From Chinchilla lanigera (Eukaryota > Chordata > Mammalia > Rodentia > Chinchillidae): a DNA stretch of 64,000 bases. Each line of letters opens with the position of its first letter. Positions within the stretch are counted from its first letter, which is position 1. The translations under genes and the position numbers were made by a program. The notes below the pieces were generated by a model. The model was given only the letters and a program-made list of their open reading frames with translations, was not told the DNA's origin and searched no databases. Positions 1 through 11,030 of the stretch are shown one piece after another. The stretch spans positions 2,753,833-2,817,832 of the forward strand of contig NW_004955473.1 in NCBI RefSeq assembly GCF_000276665.1. Direction: 5' to 3'.

Positions 1-160
1 TGCTGTATAGTTAAAATTTAAAACGCTTTCAAATAGAAACAGATACTAGAGGAGAGAATAGACTAGTAACAAAGGCATTAACCAATCTGAACATTTGACT
101 TCTTTCAGTCCAGCAATTGTTTAAAGACTGCTGTTGTAGAGGTAAAGTATTGCTAGGCTT

Positions 161-480
161 GGAATGTGGTATGTTCTCCAAGATTCATATGCTGGAAGCT
201 TGGTCCCCACTGTGGCAGTGTTGAGAGAGTGGAAACTTGAAGCGATGGGGTCTAGGGGGTGCTGGTTAGATCTATGGGGGAACTGCCCTTAAAAGACAAG
301 TGAGTTCTCACGAGATCTCAGAAACTTAGTTGTTGTAAAATGGTGAGCTCTGATCTCTCCTCATTCTCCAGCTTCCCGTTAGGCCATATGATCTCTGCTA
401 CTGTGCTTGATCCCATCATAATGTCATCCACCAGGAGCTAATGCATTCAAGGAGGGGCTTCACCAGAATAAATACCACTT
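161..480 (+). repeat. ERVL-MaLR-type LTR remnant (MST/THE1-like)
   Basis: The order of blocks (GTTCTCCAAGATTCATATG near the start, later GAGTTCTCACGAGATCT, then a C/T-rich part) resembles MaLR solo LTRs. It is diverged and carries no protein-coding content. The first 160 bp of the window hold nothing I recognise. Confidence 0.45.
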
Positions 481-689
481 GGATTCTGAACTACATACAG
501 CTCTTTTGTTTATAAAAGCAATGAGCCTTCAGTACTTTGGTATAGTAGGGAAAACTATGTGGAAATATGAACCAATTGTAAAAGTGTGGTTTGTTGAATT
601 TGGGTAAATATATAGCCACCAACACAATCAACTTATAGAATATTTTCATTACCTCCCAAGTTTCCTTCTTCTGCATTTTGAAATGTTTC

Positions 690-1300
690 TTAGTCAGATC
701 TCCACACCACTGGCGTTAGGAAACCACTATTTTGCCTTCAGTTACTAGAGGCTAAATTCACTTTGTATACATTTTCATGTAAATTGAATCATACAATATG
801 GACTCTTGTGTTAGCCTCATTTACTCAAGACAATAGTATTAAGGTTCATCCTTGCTATTGCTCATATCTGTAGTGGATCCTTCTCATGGCCAGCAAGCAG
901 TATTCTCTTGGTATGAACGTATTCCAATGTGTGTATCCATTCATCTATTAATGGATATTTGTTTTTCCAATTTGAAGCTATTTTTGAATACAGCTTCAAT
1001 GTGCATCCACGTACATATATTTTTGGTGTGAAAATTATTTTTATTGTATAAATACCTAGAATTGGAATTTCTGGTATCTATAAAATATTTAACCTTATAG
1101 AAGTTGCTGAATATTTGAAAGTGGTTATGTCATTTAACCTTCCATTGCATGTGTTATATGAGAAACATGTAGATTTCACATCCTTGACAGCACTTGGTAG
1201 CGTCAATATTTGTACTTTTACTCATTTTTGTGGATCTGAAATATCACATCATGATGATTTTAATTTGTATTTTGCTGCTGATGAGATCGTGTTGGATATC
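690..1300 (-). mobile_element. Old LINE-1 3' region (minus)
   Basis: Reads like the L1M 3' end in antisense: a block like 'ATCCATTCATCTATTAATGG', then a block corresponding to 'TAGGAGTGGAATTGCTGG' and a 'CCTTGACAGCACTTG' block. Strongly decayed. The 117-residue open frame inside (1115-1468) is an accident of this repeat. 1300-1480 is unresolved. Confidence 0.55.
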
Positions 1301-1484
1301 TTTTTACGTGTAAGATTCATGTGCATTTCTTACCTATGTTCTTTACATTGTTTGTATTGTTTTTATTCTAAGAGTTCTTTATATATTCTGGATAGAAGTC
1401 ATTTGCCAGATTTCATTGCTGTAAACATTTTCATCCAGTTATTTGCTCGCCTTGTGCTTCCTAAATAGTACCTTTCAATCAGTG

Positions 1485-1770
1485 TTATACAAACACTCCT
1501 TTAATGACTGAGTTCTGTTCCTGAATGGATCACTAAATGAGGAATTGTATACAGTATGTACATTACAATACTGAGAACAAAGAAATAGTCAAAGGAAAAT
1601 TTTACCTGATGAGTTTGCTTTTGTTTGCATAAGTCCTATATGTAATACTGTAATGTATAAGGGGAACATAAAACTACAGTACTGTACAGTACAGTACAAT
1701 CAGCAAAAGTTACGGTACTGGACTACAGAAGAAGGCACTATAAGGCCTCACTGCTGCCCACATTCCTGAG
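1485..1770. repeat. DNA-transposon-like repeat with TACAGTAC runs
   Basis: Contains TTTAATGACTGAGTTCTGTTCC and a run of overlapping TACAGTAC/GTACAGTAC units (about 1675-1698). A related block occurs in opposite orientation at about 8130-8450. It looks like a Tigger-class relic, but I cannot name the family with certainty. 1770-2200 is AT-rich and unassigned. Confidence 0.35.
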
Positions 1771-2199
1771 CTGGAAATCCAAATACAGGTCATAAATCAG
1801 AACAGTTGTGAAACAGGTTGGTCATTTAAAAAGGGATGTCTGTATTTATCTTAAATTTATCATATTTTTGCTCAATAATCAATGTTTTCGTAACATTATT
1901 AAACATGCTAATGTTTGATGACCGCAAAATCAGGAACATTTTCCTTCAGGCATTAATGTTTAATAATTTTTACATCATGATGTGAGGTAAGGTTGAAAAT
2001 TCATTTGTTTTCCATATGAATACTCAAATACTTCTTTTCTATCTGTTGAAAAGAGTATCCTTTTCTTATTGAATTATTTTATTCCCTTGTCCAAACTACC
2101 AACTGACCACATATATTTATGTTGAATTCTTCATTCTGGTCCCTCAATCCATGCCTATCCGTACATGAGTACTATACTGCCTTGATTTTTATACAGCAG

Positions 2200-2770
2200 T
2201 AAGTTTTGTAGTCAGGTGACACAAGTCCTGTGATTGTGTTCTCCAAGACTGTTTTGGCAATTGCAGATCCTTCAAATTTCAATGGAAATCCTATGCTCAC
2301 CTCGTCAATTTCTAAAAAATCTCTTCTGGGGTTTTGATAAGGATTGCTTTGAACCTATATAGTGATCCATGGATCAATTCATGGAGAATTTCCATCTGAC
2401 AATACTAAGTCTTATAATCCATGAGCACAGAATGGCTCTCCACTGGTTTAGATCTTATTTAAATTCTTTCTGCAATAATTTAAAATTTTCACTGTACAAA
2501 TAAATGACTTTGCTGTTAAATGTATTTCTAAGTATTACTGCTATTTTTCATGGGGTAGTCTTCTTAGTTTAATTTTCAGATTTTTCAGTTAGTATGTAGA
2601 AGCCAAATTTACTTTCACATAATCATCTTTTATTCTGTAAAGTTGCTAAACTTATTAGGTCTTGTAGATTCATTGAAAATTCCTAAGAATTTTTTATATA
2701 GATAATTTTGTCATCTGTGTATAAAAACAATTTTATTTCCTTCTTTCCAATCTGGATTGAAAGATTCTTT

Positions 2771-2815
<45 letters not shown>

Positions 2816-3060
2816 TCTTTCTTCCTCCTTTTCTTTCTGCCTTATTGCACAGTGTTGAATAGAAATAGTAAGACATTCTCACACATTCCTGGTCTTAGGG
2901 CAGAAGATAGTCACTATTTCAAAATTAAGTAGTAGTATAGATATTTCATAAATACTCTTTATAAGACTGAGAAACAATCTTTCTCTTCCTAGTGTTTTGA
3001 AAGTTTTTATCACGATATGTTTGGCGCTTTTCTGCACTTATTAGGATAATCATGTGGTTT
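2200..3060 (-). mobile_element. LINE-1 ORF2 fragment (minus)
   Basis: Antisense of the L1 ORF2 reverse-transcriptase region: the familiar 'TTTTGATAAGGATTGCTTTGAA', 'TTAAATGTATTTCTAAGTATT' and 'CATCTGTGTATAAAAACAATTTTA' blocks are in expected order. It is degraded by many substitutions and interrupted by a CTTT microsatellite. Confidence 0.65.
2766..2813. repeat. (CTTT)n microsatellite
   Basis: About twelve TTTC units, nearly perfect, inside the L1 fragment. Confidence 0.95.
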
Positions 3061-3191
3061 CTTAGTGCTTTATTTTATTCTAATACTGCATGAATTTTAC
3101 AGTATTGTTGTAACAACTAACTGTAAACTTAGTGTCTTCAAATGCCACAAATCTATTTTCTTGTACTTCTGTATGTTACAAGTCCAACACA

Positions 3192-3322
3192 AGCTGGATG
3201 TGGTGGCACACACCGATAGTCCCCGCACTTGGGAAACTGAGACAGGGTGACCACAAGTTGAAGGCCAGCCTGGCCTAAAAAACAAGACCCTGTTTCAAGA
3301 ACAAATGAATAAATAAATACCC
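3192..3322 (+). mobile_element. B1-type SINE
   Basis: Begins GCTGGATGTGGTGGCACACA, continues with the 7SL-derived 'GAAACTGAGACAGG...GAAGGCCAGCCTGGCC...AAGACCCTGTTTCAA' order and ends in an AAT-rich tail. This rodent SINE supports the organism call. Confidence 0.85.
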
Positions 3323-3439
3323 AACACAGGTTTCATTAAACTAAAACCAAGATGTGAGGAAGTCGGGCTTCCTTTCTCCATACTTTATGGGAGAATGGTT
3401 CCTTGCCTTTTATATTTTCTGGAAAATCCCTGCATCCTT

Positions 3440-3760
3440 GGTTTGTGATCCCCTTCTTTCATTTTCAAACAAGCAATGTCACGTCTACTCTTTCTTACAT
3501 GACATCATTCTGACCCCTTTGTTTGTTTCTCTCTTTCGCTGTTAAGGATGCTTGTGACTACGCTGGACCTACCTGGATAAGTCAGCAGAGTCTTATTTTC
3601 TGGTTCCCTGATTATCAATGTTAGTTCCATCTATAACTTTAATTTCCCTGTGACATGTAATGTAACATATACTGGGGGTTAGAATACTGAGAGAGGGGCT
3701 GTTACTTTGCTGACTATGGCATATGCTCTGACCTCCAAAAATAAAGGGTATCTCACATAA
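3440..3760 (-). repeat. MLT1-type MaLR LTR fragment
   Basis: Antisense MLT1-like blocks (ACATGACATCATTCTGACC; TTTCCCTGTGACATGTAATG; ACTGGGGGTTAGAATA). A related copy lies at 5810-6750. Boundaries are approximate. 3760-3900 is unassigned. Confidence 0.45.
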
Positions 3761-3904
3761 AACATGCATTCACCCCATCTCAAGGTCCCCCAGCATTTCA
3801 TCCCTTCAAGCTGTGACCCTATGAAACTCAAGAGACAAGAAACTGATTCCCAAAATAGAATGATGACAAGGGATGATGGGTAGATATACTCTTCTTCCAA
3901 AGGG

Positions 3905-4042
3905 GAGAAAGTGGGATTACAAGTTTAAATCCAGCCTGGGCAACACAGCAATGAGCAAAACCCTATCTAAAAGTGAAAAGTAAAATAGGGCTGGGGTTGT
4001 AGCTCAGTGCAAAGACCTTGAATTCGATCTCCCTACCACAAA
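3905..4042 (+). mobile_element. B1-ID dimeric SINE, 5' truncated
   Basis: The right half of a B1 (AATCCAGCCTGGGCAACACA ... AAAACCCTATCT) is followed by an ID-type unit (GGGCTGGGGTTGTAGCTCAG) whose tRNA A and B boxes are recognisable. Matches the B1-dID architecture of several non-murid rodent lineages. Confidence 0.75.
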
Positions 4043-4984
4043 ATGTTGTGGAGGTGGGGCGCTCTTGTCCCGAGCAAGTTAAGGGTCAGGGAAGGCAAAT
4101 TCAATGTATTTTCAAGACCTGAAATAATGGAGCTAATGGCCTCATCCTGTGGACTAGCACCCTGTCTTCGGGGCTTCTGTCCTTCCCGCTCAAGTCATCC
4201 TTTCTTCTTCATGAAATGTAGCTCATGTTCTCAGGTTATTTCATCAGCCTGCTTTCTGTATGTAGTTTGCGGCTCTCACGGGCTTCTTTCACATGATACT
4301 CTTGCTGTCCTTTTTAGTTTAAACTGGCCGTGTTATTGCTTGTTTGTGTAAAATTCTCCAGCAACTTGAGTGTCTCCCACGTTTGTCTCAGAGATTCACT
4401 CTACTATGGGAGAGGCTATCTCACTAATCTTTCCTAGAAAATCCCTTCTCCTTCTGACGCTTGCAGAAAAGGGACATGAGTTCCTCCCTAATCCCTTCAA
4501 AGAGTCTTCTTATCCATGGGTGTTACTGACCAGTAATCCAGGCAAATGTCTGGAACTGCAGATATATACAGATTACATACACTTTATTGGAAATGCTTGG
4601 GAACAAAGTTGTTACAGATTTTGGAGTTTGCAATATTTGCAAATACATAATGAGACATCTTGGGAACACAACCCAAGCCTGAGCAGGATATTCATTTCTG
4701 CTTCATATGTACCTTATACATATGGCCTGAACGTAACTTTATGCAATACTTTCAAAAAATGTTTAATGGAAAGGAATTTTTCCACTTACGCAGCCATTGT
4801 GGTGCCCAATATGTTTTGGAATTTTGGAACATTTTGAATTTTTCAGATTGAACTTTCAGGTTGGGGACATCCAACCTGTATTGGTGTTTCTGTAAATACA
4901 GGGCTATGATAAAGCTTAATTTATAAATTAGGTACAATAAGAGAATAACAACAAAAACTAATATAAAATGGTACAATATTACAG
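4043..4984. other. Unassigned intergenic DNA
   Basis: Several overlapping open frames occur here (for example 4043-4351, 4370-4837, 4752-4976), but none resembles a known protein. They lie in low-GC DNA between repeats and share no splice or leader signals. I see no gene. Confidence 0.6.
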
Positions 4985-5117
4985 TAGACTATAATAAAAG
5001 TCATTTAAAACTTATGAATTTTTTATTTCTGGAATTTTCTATTTAATACCTTCAGACTCAGTTAACCAGGGGTAAATGAAACCATAGAAACTACAAATAA
5101 GGAGGGACTACTACATC
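4985..5117 (-). mobile_element. Tigger-like DNA transposon end
   Basis: On the minus strand it reads GTAGTAGTCCCTCCTTAT followed by 'ttaaatagaaaattccagaaat' and 'ATTCATAAGTTTTAAATG' type blocks, the terminal part of Tigger elements of the pogo/Tc1 superfamily. Only one end is recognisable. Downstream 5118-5800 holds nothing I can assign. Confidence 0.6.
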
Positions 5118-5810
5118 CTGCTCCTTTGCTCTTTCTGTAGTATTAGCAAAATCGTGCCGAGCTCCTGCCTCAGCTTTTGTTGGAGAGCACACATATACTT
5201 TATCTGAAATGCTCTGAACCGGTGTTGTTGCAGTGAAACTTTTAATTTTAGCAACTTTTGCAATCTGGATACAGTAAGAATTTCCCAAATCACCAAACTC
5301 TGGTTCCTTTTAGTTTAACAGTTTCCTCCTCAGTCTATCTCCTTCCTCTCACATTGTATGATAAGCAGCAAGAGGAAGCCAGGAAACACCTCCAAAACTG
5401 GGCTTGGAAGCGTCAGCAAAACGTCCGATTTCACCATTTAGAAGTTCCGTTTCCCACAGAACTGCACAGCACTACTGTGCTCTGCTAAGTTTTCTGCCAC
5501 TGTATAATAAAGATCCACTTCCAGTTCCCAACACCGTGTTCCTCATTTCCTCTTGAAATCTCACCAGCAGCACTTTTAACACCCATATTTCAAATAACAG
5601 TATTTTCACAATAATTTCTTCTGAGCCTTTAGCAGCAGAAATTTAACAACATGTTCTTATTAACAGTATGTTCAAGGGAATCTAGACTTTGTCAGTTAGG
5701 CTTCTCAGAGTCACCTAACCTCTGGCCACTGCTCAATTCCAAACCCACCTCTACATTTCAAGGTATTTGTTACAGTGACATTCCATTTCAAGGTATCAAA
5801 CTCTTTATTA

Positions 5811-6106
5811 GTATTCTACTGCTGCTATGACAACCAAAAAATGAGTGGCTTAAACCACCACAAGTTTATTATTGTATACTTTTGTGCATTGGAATTTAAC
5901 AAGGGTCTCACTGAGCTAAAATCAAGCTGTCAGTAAGGCTGTGTTCCCTTCTGTACTTCCTGGAAGAGTCCATTCCACTACCTTTGGTACCTTCTCTGGG
6001 CCGCCCTGGGTAATTTGATTGCTCATTACCTTCCTTTCCTGGAAGCCAACAATAGCAGGTCTCCTTATGTGGCATCATTCTGACTACTTCTTCTTCGGCT
6101 TATCTC
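5811..6106 (-). repeat. MLT1-type MaLR LTR, part 1
   Basis: Antisense MLT1 start: 'CTGCTGCTATGACAACCAAA...GTGGCTTAAACCACCAC', then decayed body. The element resumes at about 6645-6750 after a LINE-1 insertion, so the two pieces are one LTR. Confidence 0.6.
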
Positions 6107-6640
6107 TTCGACTTATATTTTAAAATTTATTTCACTAGTACATGTTTGTCATACGTGATATTTACATTCATTTTGGGGAGTGCATATATGCATTTAACCT
6201 GTTTTGATTCTTTTTATTCCTCTTCCTTTCCCCACCCATCTCCCTCCCTCCCTCCATTTCTAGATCCTCTTTCCGCAATTTCATTGTTAGTTATTTTATA
6301 ATTTATGTCTGCAACATATAGTGATTATATTCATTGTGGGCAATTGTTACGCATACATGATGCATCTTAAATCTTTTTATGTCCCCTTCTCCCCCCTAGT
6401 CTGGTTCTTGGACCCCTTCCCATTTGCAAAAGATCTATCTCCCTGTTTCCTTTCATTAGTCTTTTATTTTACTATTTATTTATACTTTGAATAACTCAAA
6501 TGAGCGAAACCATATGTTTTGAAGCTTGTGTGTCTGATTTATTTCATTTAACATTATGTTTTTAAGGTGCAGTTACATTGGGCCTGACCAGATAGTACAA
6601 TATAATCTTTCCATTTTATGGTCAGCAGATGGGCAACTTT
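6107..6640 (-). mobile_element. LINE-1 3' end inserted in MLT1
   Basis: C/T-rich block of a rodent L1 3' UTR in antisense (CCCCACCCATCTCCCTCCCT; CATTGTGGGCAATTGTTACG), followed by the end of ORF2-adjacent sequence (GAAACCATATGTTTTGAAGC). Flanked by halves of one MLT1 LTR, so it is younger than that LTR. Confidence 0.6.
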
Positions 6641-6644
6641 AAAG

Positions 6645-6750
6645 CCATCAGCAACCTTAATTTCCCTTTGACATGAATGTACCATATTTACAGATTCTGG
6701 GGATAAAGACATGGACATTTTGGGGGAGCCATTATTCTGCCCATCACCTA
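6645..6750 (-). repeat. MLT1-type MaLR LTR, part 2
   Basis: Continues the LTR split by the LINE-1: 'AATTTCCCTTTGACATGAATG...GATTCTGGGGATAAAGACATGGACATTTTGGGGGAGCCATTATTCTGCCCA'. About 6760-7100 is decayed L1-like minus-strand DNA. Confidence 0.55.
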
Positions 6751-7127
6751 TATCACATGTATTAATTTTTAGACCTTAAACCAATATTGCATCCCTAGGA
6801 TAAATAGTACTTGGTCATGATGTATAATTTCTTTTATATGTATGTTGTTGAAATCTGTGCACTATTCTTCAAACTAGTACAGAAATTGCCAATTAATCCA
6901 GCTGGCCTTGGCTTTTTTAAAATGGAAAGATACTTTATTTCTAATTAAAATTGTAAAGTACTTATATGCCTTTTTCCTAAATGGAAAAATAATTTTCCAT
7001 TTCTCCTGAAGTCAATTTTGATGATTTATATGTTCTCAGAAGTATCTCGCTTTAGTTAATTATCTAATTCATTGACATCAATTGGTTTGCTATTTTAACT
7101 GAAAATCTTTGCGTGTCTGTGTGTGTG

Positions 7128-7253
7128 TGTGTGTTGCTGGGGTTTGAAACCAGGGAGTACTGAACTACAGCCATAGCCCTTTTTATTTTCTCTTATTTCA
7201 AGACAGTCTCACTAAGTGACTCAGGGGGTCCTGGAACTTGTATACAAATTTTG
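7128..7253 (-). mobile_element. B1-ID dimeric SINE, first part (interrupted)
   Basis: The antisense ID unit (GCTGGGGTTTGAAACCAGGG ... ACAGCCATAGCCC) leads into antisense B1 (CAAGACAGTCTCACTAAGTG ... CCTGGAACTTG). The B1 then breaks off into a foreign 371-bp block and resumes at 7625. Confidence 0.7.
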
Positions 7254-7624
7254 TATACTCAGGGAGATGGAGGGAATCTGTTCATAGAAACTGTGGCATC
7301 TGATTTTGAATTTGTCACAGTAGTTATGAAAGCAGTTGTTATGATGATGTTTAATGAGCTATAGCAAATAATTCATGTTTAAAGAATTATAGAAAAATAT
7401 GGTAACAATGATGCAGAGAATAGAGAATTTCAATAAGGATATATAATATACAAAAAGACCTACATACAGATTTGGGAAATAGAAAATAACTGAAATGAAA
7501 ATGTCTTTTTAGGAGCTTAATGGCTTTAAACAGGCAGAAGAATCAGTGAACTTGAGAACAAAAAAAAAGAGAGATGATCCAGTCTGCAGAACAGAATAAA
7601 AAAGAAAAACAAACCGAGCCTCAG
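7254..7624 (+). repeat. Left arm of near-perfect 371-bp inverted repeat
   Basis: Compared by eye, this segment equals the reverse complement of 10246-10615 apart from a homopolymer of nine A against eight T. It interrupts a SINE, whereas the partner arm is continuous with L1-like DNA, so this arm is the inserted copy. Confidence 0.9.
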
Positions 7625-7672
7625 CTTCCAAGTAGCTGGGCTATGGGCATGTGGCACCATGCACTGCATCTA
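7625..7672 (-). mobile_element. B1-ID dimeric SINE, second part
   Basis: CTTCCAAGTAGCTGGGCTAT and GCATGTGGCACCATGC are the antisense 5' part of a B1, the expected continuation of the SINE interrupted at 7253. Confidence 0.7.
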
Positions 7673-10245
7673 AGAACCCTTTAGAATTCTGTGGCGTCGA
7701 TCATCACAACCCCTCTTCCATTCCTGATCTCTTATTTTCTCTATCAGTTTACCAAAGATTTTACAATTTTGCTAATCTTTCCAAAGAATCAACTTTTGTT
7801 TTCCTAAATTTTCCCTGGTTTTTACTGCTTTCTATTTCATTCATTGCTGATGTAATATTGATTGTTTGCTTCAGGCTCTCTTTGGTTTTAAGTTCGCTCT
7901 TCATTTCTAGTTTCTCACGATTGACGCTTAGGTTATTGATCTGAGGCCTTGCTTTTTTTCTGATATACATAAATGTTTGAAATTCTGTATTACTCCCTAA
8001 ACACTGCTTTAAATACAGGCCATAAATTTGTATCCAGATATTTCCTGTTTACTGCCCTACATATTTAACAACTGTTTGGACTTATGAACTGTCTTTTTTT
8101 GTACATTTCTGTACATCATGTATATAGAGCCTCAATATCTTTTTTGTACAGTATGCCTTGTTTATACAGTACTGTAATTATTGCTCAATGTACTATACAG
8201 TACAGTAATTTTATATTTTGTCATACATTACAGTACTGCATGGAAGGGTTATGCAACTAAAAGTAAGGTCATCAAGGGGGGAATTTCCTTTGGCCATTTC
8301 TTTGGTCTGAATTGTATCTCTTGTATCAATTACTGTAGTGAAATGTACACACTATACACAAATCCTCACTTACCGACCAATTCAGCTAATGACCTAGCTG
8401 CAGGACCATAACTCAGTCATTAAACAAGGAATGTATGTATATTGTGTTACATTCATTCAGATCAAGATATTTTAGCTACTCTTGATTTTCTTTTTTGATG
8501 AGTAAGTTATTTAGAACTATCTCGTTTAATTTCCTAAAACTTGGCTTTTCTCAGATTATTTTCTGATACAGATTGCTAATTTATTTCTGTTAGGATCTAG
8601 AATACACTTAAATGACATCAATCTTTTCTATTTTACGACAACTTGATTTCTGGCCTAGTGCGTAGCATATCCTGCAAAATGTTCCATAGCCAACTAAAAA
8701 ATATGTGTGATGTAATCACTGGGTAGAGCTTTATAAATGGCTTTCAGTCAAGTTGGTTAATAGTTATATACAAATCTTTGTATGCTTGCTTATTTTCTAT
8801 AAGTTATTTGAGAATGAAATATTGAAATACCCAGCTATTACTGATGATTCATTTATTCCTCTTTTCAATTCTGTCAGACAATGATTCATGTATTGTGAGA
8901 TCTTGTTGTTAAATGTATATATGTTTATAATTATATTTTCCTGATGGATAGGGCCTTTTGTCATAGAAATGCTCTCTCTTTGTTTCCAGTATTATTTTTT
9001 TCTCAAAGTCAATTTTCTGATATAAATATAACCAACAGCATTTTTTCAGTTTCTGTTTTCATGAATTAGTTTTTCCCACAATTTTCCAAACTGTGAACAT
9101 ATATATGTGTTTAACTGTAAGACGTATCTCTTTTAGACCAGATATATTTGGGGTTTTTGTTTATTTAGTCTGATGGTTCCTGCCTTCTAAGCAGGATGTT
9201 TATTTTATGTATATTTAGTACAATTGTTGATATGGTAGAATTATGTCTATCACTTTCTCCTATTTTTTATTTATCTCATTTTAATTATGTATATGCTGTT
9301 CCTTATTTGCCTTCTTTAGCTAAATAAATATATTTAGCATATAACTGTAATTCAACTAGTACTTTCATTTTAATTTATTATTTTCAGTTGTTTTCTTAAT
9401 GCTTGCTCTAGAGCTTACAGCATGCATCTTGTAATAACAGTCTACTTTGAAATATGACCTTAATTTGGGTATGATATAAAACTTGACTCAAATATTTATC
9501 CTTTTGACCCCCTGCTTTGTGCTACTCCTGCTGTATATTATATTTATGTACGTTACAAACTCAATAGTATGTCTTATATTTATTGGTTACACAATGGCAT
9601 GCCTGTTTAAAAAGTGGAGGAAAAAATATATTTATGGAAGTTTTTTATTTATCAAAGTGATTTTTGCCATTTCTGGAGCTGTTCATTTCTTCTGGGGATT
9701 CCAGTTATCATCAGCCATTTCTTTCTTCCAGCCTAAAATCTTACTTTAGAAATTCTTATAAGGCAGGGTAGCAAAAAATAAATTCTCCTAGTCTTTATTT
9801 GATAATATTTTTATTCTACCTTCATTTTCTAAGGATACTCTCCATAGACATAAAATAGCTGGTTGATAGATTTTCTGCCTCCTTCGTGCATCCATTTTGA
9901 CTATGTCATTCCATTGCTCCCTGGTCTCTATCTTTTCTGACGTGAAATTGACCATTAATTACATTGTTGTCCTATACACCTAAGAGTAACTTTTTTCTTG
10001 TTGCTTTCAAATTTTTTTTCCTGATTTTTTGGTTTGCTTAAAGTGTTTTTAGATGTGGATCTCTTCGTGTTTATTCTGTTTGTGGACATTTAGTTTCTTG
10101 GATGTGAAGATTAATTTTTTATTGAATTTGGGGAGTTCTCAGCCATTGTTTCTTCCCACATTGTTTCTGTTCTGTCCTCTCTCACCTCTCCTCTGGGACA
10201 TCCATTATGCATTTGATGGTAGACTAGATGCTGTTCCACAAGTCT
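7673..10245 (-). mobile_element. Ancient LINE-1 (L1M/HAL1-like), minus strand
   Basis: Long antisense LINE-derived DNA. Recognisable blocks include 'GAATGAAATATTGAAATACCCAGCTATTACTGATGATTC' and 'AAATGTATATATGTTTATAATTATATTTTCCTGATGGATAGGGCC' of L1 ORF2, and 'AGTTTCTTGGATGTGAAGATTAATTTTT' nearer the end. Many stops and indels. Open frames here are not genes. A Tigger-like block may lie at 8130-8450. Confidence 0.6.
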
Positions 10246-10615
10246 CTGAGGCTCGGTTTGTTTTTCTTTTTTATTCTGTTCTGCAGACTGGATCATCTCT
10301 CTTTTTTTTGTTCTCAAGTTCACTGATTCTTCTGCCTGTTTAAAGCCATTAAGCTCCTAAAAAGACATTTTCATTTCAGTTATTTTCTATTTCCCAAATC
10401 TGTATGTAGGTCTTTTTGTATATTATATATCCTTATTGAAATTCTCTATTCTCTGCATCATTGTTACCATATTTTTCTATAATTCTTTAAACATGAATTA
10501 TTTGCTATAGCTCATTAAACATCATCATAACAACTGCTTTCATAACTACTGTGACAAATTCAAAATCAGATGCCACAGTTTCTATGAACAGATTCCCTCC
10601 ATCTCCCTGAGTATA
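10246..10615 (-). repeat. Right arm of 370-bp inverted repeat (source copy, within LINE-1)
   Basis: Continuous with antisense L1/HAL1-like sequence on both sides, so it is the ancestral copy. Its reverse complement reappears at 7254-7624. The spacer between the arms is 2621 bp. Confidence 0.9.
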
Positions 10616-10815
10616 TCACATTCCTTTTCCTATCTGTATCTCATAATTTTGTTTTGAATGCTGGGCATTTTAGATAATATACCTTAGCATTTGGGATTCT
10701 GACTCCCTGTCTAAGGTTTGTTGTTCATTTTTTGGCTTGCCTGTCTTGTTTGCCTCTTCCTTTCTTTGTTAGTAACTTCATTAGAGTAATTAGACTAAAA
10801 CATTTTTTTAGATCT
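10616..10815 (-). mobile_element. LINE-1/HAL1-like continuation
   Basis: 'GTTTTGAATGCTGGGCATTTTAGATAATAT' continues the antisense LINE found before 10246, ending near the next SINE. Confidence 0.5.
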
Positions 10816-11030
10816 GAGGTCTTGCTATGGTGGTCTAGTTGGTTTCCAACTCCTGAGCTTAAGGGATCATCCTGCCTCAGCCTTGCAAGTAGCTTGGATT
10901 ATAGGTGTCTGCTATCATATCCACTTTCAGACTGAATCATTCTATTTTGTCTCGATTTTGCAATTTTCCTTCATCAGCCTCCCGGTGTACTGGGATTACA
11001 GGTTTGGGCTACTACACCTGGCTTCCTCTC
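10816..11030 (-). mobile_element. Two adjacent B1-like SINE monomers
   Basis: Antisense B1 blocks occur twice: 'CTCAGCCTTGCAAGTAGCTTGGATTATAGG' near 10880 and 'CAGCCTCCCGGTGTACTGGGATTACAGG' near 10985. The second is truncated. 11030-11850 is unassigned intergenic DNA. Confidence 0.65.

Noticed and set aside
4370..4837. 155-residue open frame in the upstream region
   Set aside because: No recognisable protein motif, low-complexity context, overlapping frames; no promoter or splice evidence.
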